DNA of 64,000 bases from Clostridium sp. 1001271st1 H5 (lineage in GTDB: Bacteria > Bacillota > Clostridia > Lachnospirales > Lachnospiraceae). The stretch covers positions 62,001-126,000 of the forward strand of contig NZ_SPHO01000001.1 in the NCBI RefSeq assembly GCF_005845215.1. Direction: 5' to 3'. Position numbers and translations under genes: made by a program. Shown one piece after another: positions 43,570 through 51,865 of this stretch (its first letter is position 1; every line of letters begins with the position of its first letter). The notes beneath the pieces were generated by a model that was not told the origin of the DNA, ran no database searches, and was given only the letters and a program-made list of their open reading frames with translations.

Positions 43570-45114
43570 TTAAGGGGAAGTATGGTCACCAATGTGTATG
43601 ATACGGTCTGCCCAGCTGCGGTAAAATGATTCCTCATGGGAAACCAGCAGTATGGTTCCGGGAAAGCTCTTAAGGGCTGTCTTCAGCGCTTCTTTCGCCT
43701 GAATATCCAGGTGGTTGGTGGGCTCATCCATAATCAAAAAATTGCAGGGACTAAGAGTCAGCAGGCATAGTTTGACCTTTGCCTGTTCGCCGCCGCTTAA
43801 TGTGCCCATGGGCTGCATGGCCTGTCGGCTTAAAATCCCGCAGCGTGTAAGATGCCGGCGTATCTTCTTGAGTATAAGCTCCGGATAAGCGTTGGAGACA
43901 ATCTGTATAGGAGTCAGCATATCATTTTCCCAGACGAGCTCCTGGTCAAAATATCCGATTGTAACCTGTTGTGAAAACGTGAAGATACCGGACAAAGGAG
44001 CCAGGTTTTCTGTCAGCGTCTTCAGCAGGGTGGATTTTCCGATGCCGTTAAATCCCGTAACCACCACCTTCTGTCCGCCTGTGACGGAGAAATCCAGATG
44101 GGACAAGATTGGATAATCATAACCCACGGACAGGCGTTTTACGGACAAATGCAGGCATTTGGTCAGGGGGAGGCATTGAAAATAAAATTCCGGTTTGATT
44201 TCTTTTAGGTCCAGGGCTTCCAGCTTTTCCATACGGTCCAGCTGTTTTTGCCGTCCGCGGGCCATCTGGGATTTTCTTCCGGCTATGTTTTTTCGTATAA
44301 ATTCCTCTGTTTGCCGGATTTGTTTTTGCTGTGCATTGTACTGTCGTATATGGTTTTCACGCAGAAATGCTTTCTTTTTCAGAAATTCCGAATAGGTGCC
44401 GTAATATTTGGTCAGCCTTCCGTTGTCTATATCACAGATGCGTGTACATATCCGTTCCAGGAATGCATGGTCGTGTGAAACGACCATAAAGGCATTTTCT
44501 GTGGTCGAAAGGTAACAGCCCAGCCATTCCACATGTTCCTTGTCAAGAAAATTAGTGGGTTCATCCAGGAGAAGGACATCCGGCTTTTCCAAAAGAAGTT
44601 TGGCCAGGATGACCTTGGCCCGCTGCCCTCCGCTCATGTCTTCCAGCGGACGGGACAGACCGATTGCTGTCAGCCCCAGGCCTGTAACCACCTGGGCAAT
44701 ACGGGTATCTATGGAATAAAAACCGCTGCGCTCCAGTTCCTCCTGATACAGCGATGCCTGGTTCTGCGCATCCATATTGCAGGCTGATGCCGCCTCATCA
44801 TAAAGCTTTGTCATTTTAGTTTCAAGCTCATACAGACTGGCAAAGGATGATTTTAAAAACCGCTCCATGGTCATGCCATGATGGGTATTAGCGTACTGGT
44901 CCAGATAACCAATGGTAATACCGGGCTGCCAGACGACACGTCCTGAATCAGGAATAACCTGTTCCGTACAAATTTTGATAAGCGTACTCTTGCCGGTTCC
45001 GTTCTGGCCCACAATTCCCATATGTTCCCCGTGGTTAAGGGAAAGGTCAGAATCGCTGTAAAGACAGCTGTCACCATAAGTATGGGAAAGTCCTGTTATG
45101 TCTAATAAACTCAT
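43570..45114 (-). CDS. ABC-F family ATPase, probable ribosome-protection (antibiotic resistance) type
   Basis: A 514-residue soluble protein with two ATP-binding domains: Walker A GQNGTGKST and GFNGIGKST, signatures DMSGGQRAKV and TLSGGEQAKV, and Walker B LLLDEPTN and LIMDEPTN. There are no membrane helices, as expected for ABC-F. The long charged linker between domains (KKKAFLRENHIRQYNAQQKQ onward) would enter the ribosomal E site. ATG 45114 has AAAAGGAG upstream. Its 5' leader has an attenuator with a leader peptide, a hallmark of drug-inducible ABC-F resistance genes. Which drug class is protected cannot be told from sequence. Confidence 0.88.
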   Translation of the reverse strand: MSLLDITGLSHTYGDSCLYSDSDLSLNHGEHMGIVGQNGTGKSTLIKICTEQVIPDSGRVVWQPGITIGYLDQYANTHHGMTMERFLKSSFASLYELETKMTKLYDEAASACNMDAQNQASLYQEELERSGFYSIDTRIAQVVTGLGLTAIGLSRPLEDMSGGQRAKVILAKLLLEKPDVLLLDEPTNFLDKEHVEWLGCYLSTTENAFMVVSHDHAFLERICTRICDIDNGRLTKYYGTYSEFLKKKAFLRENHIRQYNAQQKQIRQTEEFIRKNIAGRKSQMARGRQKQLDRMEKLEALDLKEIKPEFYFQCLPLTKCLHLSVKRLSVGYDYPILSHLDFSVTGGQKVVVTGFNGIGKSTLLKTLTENLAPLSGIFTFSQQVTIGYFDQELVWENDMLTPIQIVSNAYPELILKKIRRHLTRCGILSRQAMQPMGTLSGGEQAKVKLCLLTLSPCNFLIMDEPTNHLDIQAKEALKTALKSFPGTILLVSHEESFYRSWADRIIHIGDHTSP

Positions 45115-45235
45115 AATTGAAATACTCCTTTTATGTTTGATAATGTGCTGCAACGCATGGATGGACAGTAAATGCCGTATGAAAGCAAATGTGGAAGGAA
45201 ACGTGGGAGGAAACCGTACATCTGATATCCGGGGC

Positions 45236-45283
45236 AAAAAAATAGGCAGAAGGTGGATGCAAATCATGCATCTGCCTTCTGCC
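45236..45283 (-). terminator. Attenuator terminator upstream of the ABC-F gene
   Basis: A 17-bp stem with two mismatches (45245-45261 with 45267-45283, loop 5) is followed on the minus strand by TATTTTTTT. It lies 122 bp before the ABC-F start and downstream of the leader peptide, so it would stop transcription unless an alternative fold forms. Confidence 0.82.
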
Positions 45284-45314
45284 ATAAAAAATCAAAAAGA
45301 TTTCCTCACATTAC

Positions 45315-45350
45315 AAAAGGCCATGGACAAAACATTGTCCACAGCCTTTT
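45315..45350 (-). promoter_or_regulatory. Second leader hairpin
   Basis: AAAAGGC/GCCTTTT and TGGACAA/TTGTCCA arms form one hairpin between the leader peptide and the terminator. It may be part of an antiterminator switch. Confidence 0.6.
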
Positions 45351-45439
45351 ATGCACGGATAACCACGGGAAAAAGAGCAATCAAACAAGCGGCAGCCTAC
45401 ACTTCTGCCTCCCGGTTATTACTCTGCTTCCCGATGAAA

Positions 45440-45544
45440 TCACAAAAGCGCATAAGATACGCCGTACTCTGTACAATGTTTCATCGGTATGAATTGTACA
45501 GAGCTCTCTTTCTTCCGAGGTTGATTTAATATATAAAAGCCCAT
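45440..45544 (-). CDS. 34-residue leader peptide of the ABC-F attenuator
   Basis: An ATG at 45544 with GGAGAGG five bases upstream opens a 34-codon frame ending in TGA at 45440. It begins MGFYILNQPRKKESS and ends SYALL. It lies about 25 bp after the predicted transcription start. A perfect 11-bp inverted repeat (45467-45477 with 45493-45503) sits within it, so a ribosome stalled in the peptide would change RNA folding. The location and design match ribosome-mediated attenuation; expression is not proven. Confidence 0.65.
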   Translation of the reverse strand: MGFYILNQPRKKESSVQFIPMKHCTEYGVSYALL

Positions 45545-45572
45545 ACTGCCTCTCCTTCATTACAATGCGGCA

Positions 45573-45601
45573 ACTATATCACAGAGAAAGATATTTGTCA
45601 A
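45573..45601 (-). promoter_or_regulatory. Sigma-A promoter of the ABC-F leader
   Basis: On the minus strand perfect TTGACA (complement of 45596-45601), a 17-bp spacer and TATAGT (complement of 45573-45578). Confidence 0.85.
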
Positions 45602-45608
45602 CATTGGC

Positions 45609-45668
45609 GGCCTGGATTCTGTATGGACGGTCTGGATTCTGTATGGGCGGTTTGCATTCTGTATGGGA
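45609..45668 (+). repeat. Three tandem 20-bp repeats
   Basis: Units at 45609, 45629 and 45649 of the form GG(C/T)(C/T)TG(G/C)ATTCTGTATGG(A/G)(C/A). They lie directly upstream of the ABC-F promoter, in an otherwise empty stretch. Confidence 0.85.
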
Positions 45669-45824
45669 GATTGCCTGGGGGTTGCCAGAGGACTTGATAT
45701 GGGATAATGGAAGGGGAAAATAGCAGGAAAACTGGCGGCAGAACAGCAGGAGAAAACGGCTGCAAAAACAGCAGTAAGGGTGAAAATTAGTACAGAATAA
45801 AAAAACGAACTATTTTTTTCTTCT

Positions 45825-45858
45825 ACCCCGGTTTCATGTTTAGCCCTTCGTATTCTAT
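45825..45858 (+). promoter_or_regulatory. Sigma-I-type promoter of the secreted RsgI-like gene
   Basis: ACCCCGG (45825-45831), 17 bp, CGTATTCTAT (45849-45858), 45 bp before the start codon. Both blocks and the spacing are identical to those upstream of sigI, while the spacers differ in sequence. Confidence 0.8.
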
Positions 45859-45903
45859 GAATGTAGATAAATAAATCATATAGAAGACAGGAGGAAAATA
45901 ATT

Positions 45904-46731
45904 ATGACGACAAAGAGGATTAAAAAGGCAGCTATATTGGCATGTGCAGGCTTCATGGCACTTACTTTACCGGGTGCAGGCAGCACGGCATTAGGGGCGC
46001 CTTCCGTTAAGGAAACAAGGATTCAGGAAGAAACCTGGGGACGTGTGTTCCTCAGCGCAGGTCCCAAAATCTCTCTTTCCTATGACCGGGAGGGGGAGGT
46101 CCTGGAGGCAAAGGGAATGAATCAGGACGGAAGAAGGTTATTGGAAGGAGCAGGTGATTTTTATGGTGTGGACTGCGACACAGTGGTTCGGAAACTGGTC
46201 AAGCGCATGGATGATAAGGGCTGGTTCCATCAAGACAGAAATGACAAGGAACTGGTTATTGAGTCGGAAAAGGGGTCCGTTTATCCCAGAACCGACTTCA
46301 TGAAGGAGATGGAAGATGCTGCTTGGGATGTGGTTAACAGGCGCGGTATTGATATTACCATAACACTTAAGGATAACGGTAAACAGTCAGACCAGGTATA
46401 TATAGGTAAGAATGAAGCCAAGCAAATCGCTATAAAGGAATTAGGGCTGAAGGAAAATGAAGTGACCTATAAGGATTGTGATTTGGATGACGGTGTATAT
46501 GAACTGGAATTTTTGGTAAAGGGAAAGAAGCTTGAGGTGGATGTAAATGCCTCTACCGGTAAGATTGTGGATGTGGACTGGGACAATGCGGCGGGAGCCT
46601 GGGATGATGATGAGCGGGATGATGATGACCGGGATGACGATGAGCGGGATGATGACGACCGGGATGATGATGACCAGGATGACAATGACCGGGATGATGA
46701 CGACCACGACGACAATGACCACGATGATTAA
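45904..46731 (+). CDS. Secreted RsgI-like/PepSY protein with acidic tail
   Basis: A 275-residue protein with a signal peptide (residues 1-32) and no lipobox. Residues ~46-125 resemble the RsgI outer domain (SAGPKISLSYDREGEVLEAKGMNQDG against SINPDVRMSVSYMDRVVGLEGVNEDG in RsgI, each given in part). The cleavage Asn-Pro of RsgI is Gly53-Pro54 here. Residues ~165-225 are a PepSY domain (IGKNEAKQIAIKELGLKENE, KLEVDVNASTGKIVDVD). From ~234 onwards it is almost only Asp with Glu, Arg, Asn and His. AGGAGG precedes the ATG. The shared promoter motif places it under SigI. Confidence 0.85.
   Translation: MTTKRIKKAAILACAGFMALTLPGAGSTALGAPSVKETRIQEETWGRVFLSAGPKISLSYDREGEVLEAKGMNQDGRRLLEGAGDFYGVDCDTVVRKLVKRMDDKGWFHQDRNDKELVIESEKGSVYPRTDFMKEMEDAAWDVVNRRGIDITITLKDNGKQSDQVYIGKNEAKQIAIKELGLKENEVTYKDCDLDDGVYELEFLVKGKKLEVDVNASTGKIVDVDWDNAAGAWDDDERDDDDRDDDERDDDDRDDDDQDDNDRDDDDHDDNDHDD
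46600..46731 (+). repeat. Asp-rich coding repeat (secreted protein tail)
   Basis: Degenerate 12-15-bp units (GATGATGAxCGGGAT) encode DDDRDD-type steps to the stop codon. Codon choice differs from the RsgI tail (Arg instead of Lys between Asp runs). Confidence 0.88.
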
Positions 46732-47156
46732 TGCCAGTCATGGTCAGAGATAGGAGATAAGCGGCTGTTAATGGAACAAAAAATGTGAATCAGAAAGGAT
46801 TAACGTGTATCCGGTTTCAAAGATTGAGACAATGTCTGAAATTACTCTGACAGGCCATGAGGCATCAGGGGAAGGATATATGAGGAATAAGGTAAGGATA
46901 TAAGAAAAACAGAAAAAGGATACCGGAAGAAAAAAAGGGATTTTGCAAGGGAATGCATTGTGGACCACACTGGCTCCATATCTGCGCTCCCTTGCATATT
47001 TTTATTCATACTTTAGCAGGCACCAAGTACTTTAACGTATTTATTCGTGCAGTACAGTTTGGGAAATAAATTGTAAGCAAGGGGGGACAGGTGCTTTTGT
47101 GCAAATACCATACAAAAAACAATGGAAAATGCAGCAGACTTTTTTCAAGTTTTGTA
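46732..47156 (+). other. Intergenic region before purE
   Basis: It holds the terminator at 46944 and then AT-rich sequence with no convincing gene. I searched by eye for a purine riboswitch core and for PurR boxes and saw neither. Confidence 0.5.
46944..47003 (+). terminator. Terminator of the secreted RsgI-like gene
   Basis: TGCAAGGGA pairs with TCCCTTGCA across a 35-nt loop that can itself fold, then TATTTTTATT. Confidence 0.65.
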
Positions 47157-47185
47157 TTGACGGCATAAGCATTTCCTAGTATTAT
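47157..47185 (+). promoter_or_regulatory. Promoter of purE operon
   Basis: TTGACG at 47157 and TATTAT at 47180 with a 17-bp spacer, giving a leader of about 90 nt before purE. Confidence 0.7.
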
Positions 47186-47282
47186 GATTATAAGTAGAAT
47201 TAAGCTATATAAAGATACTTATAAGATAAACTAATAATAATTATCTACAAGGATAATGAGTTTTAGAAAAGGAGAACGAATA

Positions 47283-47798
47283 ATGGCAAAAGTAGGAATT
47301 GTAATGGGAAGCGACTCTGATATGCCTGTTATGGCAAAGGCAGCTGAGATTCTGGATAAGCTGGGCATTGATTATGAGATGACAATCATTTCCGCGCACA
47401 GGGAGCCTGATGTATTCTTTGACTGGGCAAAAGCAGCAGAGGAAAAGGGATTTAAGGTAATCATCGCAGGCGCGGGCAAGGCAGCGCATCTTCCCGGCAT
47501 GTGCGCGGCTATTTTCCCCATGCCGGTTATTGGAATTCCTATGAAGACATCTGACCTGGGCGGTGTGGATTCCCTGTATTCCATCGTGCAGATGCCAAGC
47601 GGTATCCCGGTGGCAACCGTTGCCATCAATGGCGGCGCCAATGCCGGCATCCTGGCGGCAAAGATACTGGCTACTTCCGATGCAGAGCTGCTGGCAAAGC
47701 TGAAAGAGTACTCCGAAAGCCTGAAGAACGATGTGGTGAAAAAGGCTGAGAAGCTGGAGCAGGTGGGCTATAAAGAATATCTTGCACAGATGAAATAG
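47283..47798 (+). CDS. purE: N5-carboxyaminoimidazole ribonucleotide mutase
   Basis: A 171-residue class I PurE, with the GSDSDMPVM and SAHREPD motifs, moving the carboxyl group of N5-CAIR to give CAIR in purine synthesis. ATG 47283 follows AAAAGGAGAACG. First gene of purE-purM-purN-purD; purK is not adjacent. Confidence 0.96.
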   Translation: MAKVGIVMGSDSDMPVMAKAAEILDKLGIDYEMTIISAHREPDVFFDWAKAAEEKGFKVIIAGAGKAAHLPGMCAAIFPMPVIGIPMKTSDLGGVDSLYSIVQMPSGIPVATVAINGGANAGILAAKILATSDAELLAKLKEYSESLKNDVVKKAEKLEQVGYKEYLAQMK

Positions 47799-47840
47799 CG
47801 CGTATATAAGGGAAAATCAGAAAAAGAGAGGATAAAAACC

Positions 47841-48875
47841 ATGATGGATTACAAGAAGGCCGGAGTTGATATTGAGGCTGGCTATAAATCAGTGGAATTG
47901 ATGAAGGAATATGTAAAGGGAACCATGCGTCCTGAGGTTTTAGGCGGTCTGGGCGGATTTTCAGGAGCATTTTCCATGTCCGCATTCAAGGGTATGGAGG
48001 AGCCTACCCTGCTGTCCGGCACCGATGGTGTGGGAACCAAGCTGAAGCTGGCATTTCTGATGGATAAGCACGACACAGTTGGAATTGACTGTGTGGCAAT
48101 GTGCGTTAACGATGTGGCCTGTGCAGGCGGAGAGCCTCTGTTTTTCCTGGATTATATTGCCTGCGGCAAGAATGTTCCTGAGAAGATTGCTACAATCGTA
48201 AAGGGAGTGGCTGAGGGATGCCGGCAGTCCGGTTCAGCCCTGATTGGCGGAGAAACAGCAGAGATGCCAGGTTTTTATCCGGAAGATGAGTATGATTTGG
48301 CGGGATTTTCCGTGGGAATTGTTGATAAGAAGGACCTGATTACAGGAGAGAACCTGTGTGCAGGGGACGTCCTGATTGGAATGGCTTCTTCCGGCGTACA
48401 CAGTAATGGTTTTTCACTGGTGCGCAAGGTGTTTGAGAAGGAACTCACAAAGGAAGGCCTGAGCACATATTATGACGAGCTGGGCACCACCCTGGGCGAG
48501 GCACTGATTGCTCCCACCAAAATTTATGTAAAGGCCCTGAGAAACGTGAAGGAAGCAGGAGTTACCATAAAGGCATGCAGCCATATCACAGGCGGCGGAT
48601 TTTATGAGAATATTCCGCGTATGTTAAAAGATGGCGTTAAGGCTGTTATTAAAAAGGACAGTTATCCCATTCCTCCTATTTTCAAGCTGCTGGCTGAAAA
48701 AGGACAGATTGAAGAGAAGATGATGTATAATACCTATAATATGGGGCTGGGCATGATTGTTGCCGTTAACCCTGCTGATGTGGAGAAGACCATGGAAGCC
48801 ATGAAGGCAGCCGGGGAAGCTCCTTATATAGTGGGCTCTGTTGAAGAAGGAGAGAAGGGTGTGTCCCTATGCTAA
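47841..48875 (+). CDS. purM: Phosphoribosylformylglycinamidine cyclo-ligase (AIR synthetase)
   Basis: A 344-residue PurM, with [12 protein letters not shown] at the start, [26 protein letters not shown], and [13 protein letters not shown]. It makes AIR from FGAM using ATP. Its last 7 bp overlap purN. Confidence 0.96.
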   Translation: MMDYKKAGVDIEAGYKSVELMKEYVKGTMRPEVLGGLGGFSGAFSMSAFKGMEEPTLLSGTDGVGTKLKLAFLMDKHDTVGIDCVAMCVNDVACAGGEPLFFLDYIACGKNVPEKIATIVKGVAEGCRQSGSALIGGETAEMPGFYPEDEYDLAGFSVGIVDKKDLITGENLCAGDVLIGMASSGVHSNGFSLVRKVFEKELTKEGLSTYYDELGTTLGEALIAPTKIYVKALRNVKEAGVTIKACSHITGGGFYENIPRMLKDGVKAVIKKDSYPIPPIFKLLAEKGQIEEKMMYNTYNMGLGMIVAVNPADVEKTMEAMKAAGEAPYIVGSVEEGEKGVSLC

Positions 48876-49459
48876 GAGTGGGTGTACTGGTATCCGGCGG
48901 GGGTACCAATCTCCAGGCCATCCTGGATGCCATGGACAAAGGTGAGATTACCAATGCAGAGGTATCCGTGGTTATCAGCAATAACCCGGGTGCTTACGCG
49001 CTTGAAAGGGCCAGGAAGCACGGGATAGAGGCTGTATGCATATCACCCAGGCAATTTCCGTCCAGGGAGGCATTTAACCAGGCATTTCTCGCGAAAATAG
49101 ATGAATATCATTTGGATTTGATTGTACTGGCCGGATTCCTGGTGATGATTCCTAAGGCCATGACCGAAAAATACGAGGGACGTATTATTAATATCCATCC
49201 ATCCCTTATACCTTCCTTCTGCGGCGTGGGCTACTATGGGCTTAAGGTCCATGAGGCAGCCCTGGCCAGAGGGGTGAAGGTGACAGGGGCCACGGTTCAT
49301 TATGTGGACGGAGGCATGGATACCGGTCCCATTATTCTTCAGAAGGCAGTGGAAGTGGAAGAAGGAGATACCCCGGAGGTCCTGCAGAGAAGGGTTATGG
49401 AGCAGGCTGAGTGGGTCATTCTGCCCAGGGCAATCAACATGATTGCCAACCATCAATAG
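48869..49459 (+). CDS. purN: Phosphoribosylglycinamide formyltransferase
   Basis: A 196-residue folate-dependent GAR transformylase. The N-terminal [13 protein letters not shown] and the catalytic region [12 protein letters not shown], plus [14 protein letters not shown], are standard. It overlaps purM by 7 bp, indicating coupled translation. Confidence 0.96.
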   Translation: MLRVGVLVSGGGTNLQAILDAMDKGEITNAEVSVVISNNPGAYALERARKHGIEAVCISPRQFPSREAFNQAFLAKIDEYHLDLIVLAGFLVMIPKAMTEKYEGRIINIHPSLIPSFCGVGYYGLKVHEAALARGVKVTGATVHYVDGGMDTGPIILQKAVEVEEGDTPEVLQRRVMEQAEWVILPRAINMIANHQ

Positions 49460-49524
49460 TACCGGCATCCCTTTGACAGTAGCGCACATAATATGCGCAT
49501 GTTTTCAGAATAAGGAGGAACTTC

Positions 49525-50799
49525 ATGAAAGTATTGATAGTAGGCGGCGGCGGACGTGAGCATGCAATCGCATGGAAAGCAGCTCAGAGCCCAAAGGTGG
49601 ACAAACTTTACTGCGCACCCGGCAATGCAGGCATTGCCAAGGTAGCTGAATGTGTTGACATCGGTGTTATGGACTTTGATAAGCTGGTCGCATTTGCCAG
49701 GGAACAGGCCATTGATTTGGTGGTGGTAGGACCGGATGACCCGCTGGCAGCCGGTGCGGTGGATGCATTTGAAAATGCAGGCATCCGTGTGTTCGGACCC
49801 AGAAAAAACGCCGCCATACTGGAAGCTTCCAAGGCATTTTCCAAGGATTTGATGAAGAAGTACAATATTCCTTCTGCTGCTTATGAGACATTTGATTCTC
49901 CGGAGGCAGCTCTTACATATCTGGAGACAGCCCCTATGCCCATTGTTCTGAAGGCGGACGGCCTGGCACTGGGAAAAGGCGTGCTTATCTGTAATACCAG
50001 AGAAGAGGCTAAGGAAGGCGTCAAGACATTGATGTTAGACAAGCAGTTTGGCTCTGCCGGTGACAGAATCGTAATTGAAGAATTTATGACAGGCAGGGAG
50101 GTATCCGTGCTCTCCTTTGTGGATGGCAATACCATTAAAATCATGACCTCGGCCCAGGACCACAAGAGGGCAAAGGACGGGGACCAGGGACTGAATACAG
50201 GAGGCATGGGGACCTTTTCACCCAGTCCGTTCTATACGGACGAGGTGGATGCGTTCTGCCGGAAGTATGTGTACCAGCCCACCGTAGATGCCATGAAGGC
50301 TGAGGGACGGGAGTTTAAGGGAATCATATTCTTTGGGCTGATGCTGACAAAAGACGGCCCCAAAGTGCTGGAATACAATGCCAGATTCGGTGACCCGGAA
50401 ACCCAGGTAGTCCTGCCCAGGATGAAAAATGACATCGTGGATGTGTTCGAAGCCTGTGTGGACGGCACCCTGGACCAGATAGAGCTGGAGTTTGAAGATA
50501 ACGCAGCCGTATGTGTGGTTCTGGCATCGGATGGATATCCGCAGCATTATGAGAAGGGATATAAAATAGAGGGCCTGGACCGGTTTGACGGACAGGACGG
50601 ATACTATGTATTCCATGCCGGAAGCAAGTTCGATAAGGACGGCAATATTGTGACCAACGGCGGAAGAGTGCTGGGGGTTACAGCCAAAGGTAACACCCTG
50701 AAGGAAGCCAGGGCAAATGCTTATAAGGCTGCGGAGTGGGTGGAATTTGGGAATAAGTATATGAGGCATGATATTGGGAAGGCGATTGATGAGATATAG
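49525..50799 (+). CDS. purD: Phosphoribosylamine-glycine ligase (GAR synthetase)
   Basis: A 424-residue ATP-grasp enzyme. It has VLIVGGGGREHAIAWK at the N-terminus, VLKADGLALGKGV, GGMGTFSPSPFY, and EYNARFGDPETQ. It is the last gene of the purine cluster seen here; purF, purL, purC, purH and purB are elsewhere. Confidence 0.96.
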   Translation: MKVLIVGGGGREHAIAWKAAQSPKVDKLYCAPGNAGIAKVAECVDIGVMDFDKLVAFAREQAIDLVVVGPDDPLAAGAVDAFENAGIRVFGPRKNAAILEASKAFSKDLMKKYNIPSAAYETFDSPEAALTYLETAPMPIVLKADGLALGKGVLICNTREEAKEGVKTLMLDKQFGSAGDRIVIEEFMTGREVSVLSFVDGNTIKIMTSAQDHKRAKDGDQGLNTGGMGTFSPSPFYTDEVDAFCRKYVYQPTVDAMKAEGREFKGIIFFGLMLTKDGPKVLEYNARFGDPETQVVLPRMKNDIVDVFEACVDGTLDQIELEFEDNAAVCVVLASDGYPQHYEKGYKIEGLDRFDGQDGYYVFHAGSKFDKDGNIVTNGGRVLGVTAKGNTLKEARANAYKAAEWVEFGNKYMRHDIGKAIDEI

Positions 50800-50887
50800 A
50801 TGCCGAAAGATGTCGATTTTTCTTTGGAAATACAAAGGTAATATTGGATTACATCGGTAACAAAGAGTGTCTGCTGTTTTGCTATAG

Positions 50888-50917
50888 AAAAGGTAATATA
50901 AGGATTGTTACCTTTTA
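50888..50917 (+). terminator. Hairpin after purD
   Basis: Perfect 9-bp arms AAAAGGTAA and TTACCTTTT with an 11-nt loop. The U-run is part of the stem, so efficiency is uncertain. Confidence 0.5.
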
Positions 50918-51564
50918 AAAACAGCCTTGGCATGCTGGATGTTCTCAAAACATTTTATAGAGGAACTGGAGACCGGGAGCAAGGTTTCCGGTTCCATATC
51001 AGAGTCTGCTATGTGACATACGACATCGTTACCGACAAGGGCGGGGACAGAACCGAACTACTTATTTTTTATGCGCAGGAACGGTCATCTGCGGAGGGGT
51101 ACTGGAACGTGGAGGTCGGTGATAAAGAGATTTTTGGAAATTCCGTTGTGCTGAGAGATGGAAATACTGAAATTTTACGGAACCAGATGGGTAGCTTCCG
51201 TTTGATTTACAGTTGGAAGGCTGTGGATAAGGAAACTTCTAATTCACACTCCAGCTCGGAGGATTCTGATGAGGGAAGTGTTTCTCCCTGTAATGGCGGA
51301 GTTTGCAGCGGAAATTAGAGTATGAGGACATAAGACGACGGAACCGTGTTCTGGGTATGCTATATACCGGGAATTGGCTATGCTTCTGATAGGTGGTACC
51401 AAATCATATGGAATGGAATGCCGGGCTGGTATCATTTTGATGGCGAAGGAAAAATGATGACTGACTGGCAGGAGATTGACGGGAAACGATACCACTTTGA
51501 AACCCGGCCCGGCGGACCAATGGGGAGGCTGGATGCAGCGGTTCGGGAACCGGAGAAGCCGTGA
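50905..51564 (+). pseudogene. Decayed surface protein gene with choline-binding-type repeat
   Basis: One reading frame covers both parts but is broken by TAG at 51316 and TAA at 51331. Before the stops it reads as a short beta-rich piece ending in a Ser/Asp/Glu-rich linker (SNSHSSSEDSDEGS). After them comes a cell-wall-binding repeat (WYQIIWNGMPGWYHFDGEGKM, then DWQEIDGKRYHF). That layout, module-linker-repeat, is the one used by secreted YG-repeat proteins such as the gene at 16950. No signal peptide is left. The original start is lost. Confidence 0.65.
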
Positions 51565-51667
51565 AAAATATGCACAATCTGCGCTGATATAGTATAGAAA
51601 CAAAAACTTTTTGGCCGATAAGCTATCATCTTTAAAAGCAATTTTATTTATTTGATTTTTGTATTTG

Positions 51668-51722
51668 GAGCTGCTGTGGAATAATTGAGAAATCAGCGAT
51701 TCTGCAGCAGCTCTTGTTTTTT
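51668..51722 (+). terminator. Terminator after the decayed surface gene
   Basis: GAGCTGCTG pairs with CAGCAGCTC over a 28-nt loop, followed by TTGTTTTTT. Confidence 0.75.
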
Positions 51723-51865
51723 AAATAGGGGAATTTAAGGGTGCATATCCAGAATACCATAGTCTGCAGAGGAAAATCGAGTTCTTCTTGTCGGCGGGAA
51801 CCCCCGGATTCAATACCCGCGGCGGGAGAGAATGGACCGGCTTTTTCTGTTGAAAAAAACAAAAA

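Noticed and set aside
46441-46741. Minus-strand hydrophobic (Val/Ile) frame opposite the secreted acidic protein
   Set aside because: Same repeat effect; it looks like a membrane helix only because the complement of Asp codons reads as Ile/Val.
46997-47282. Possible purine riboswitch or PurR box upstream of purE
   Set aside because: I could not find the conserved core of a purine aptamer or a clear terminator before the start codon; only AT-rich leader sequence is seen.
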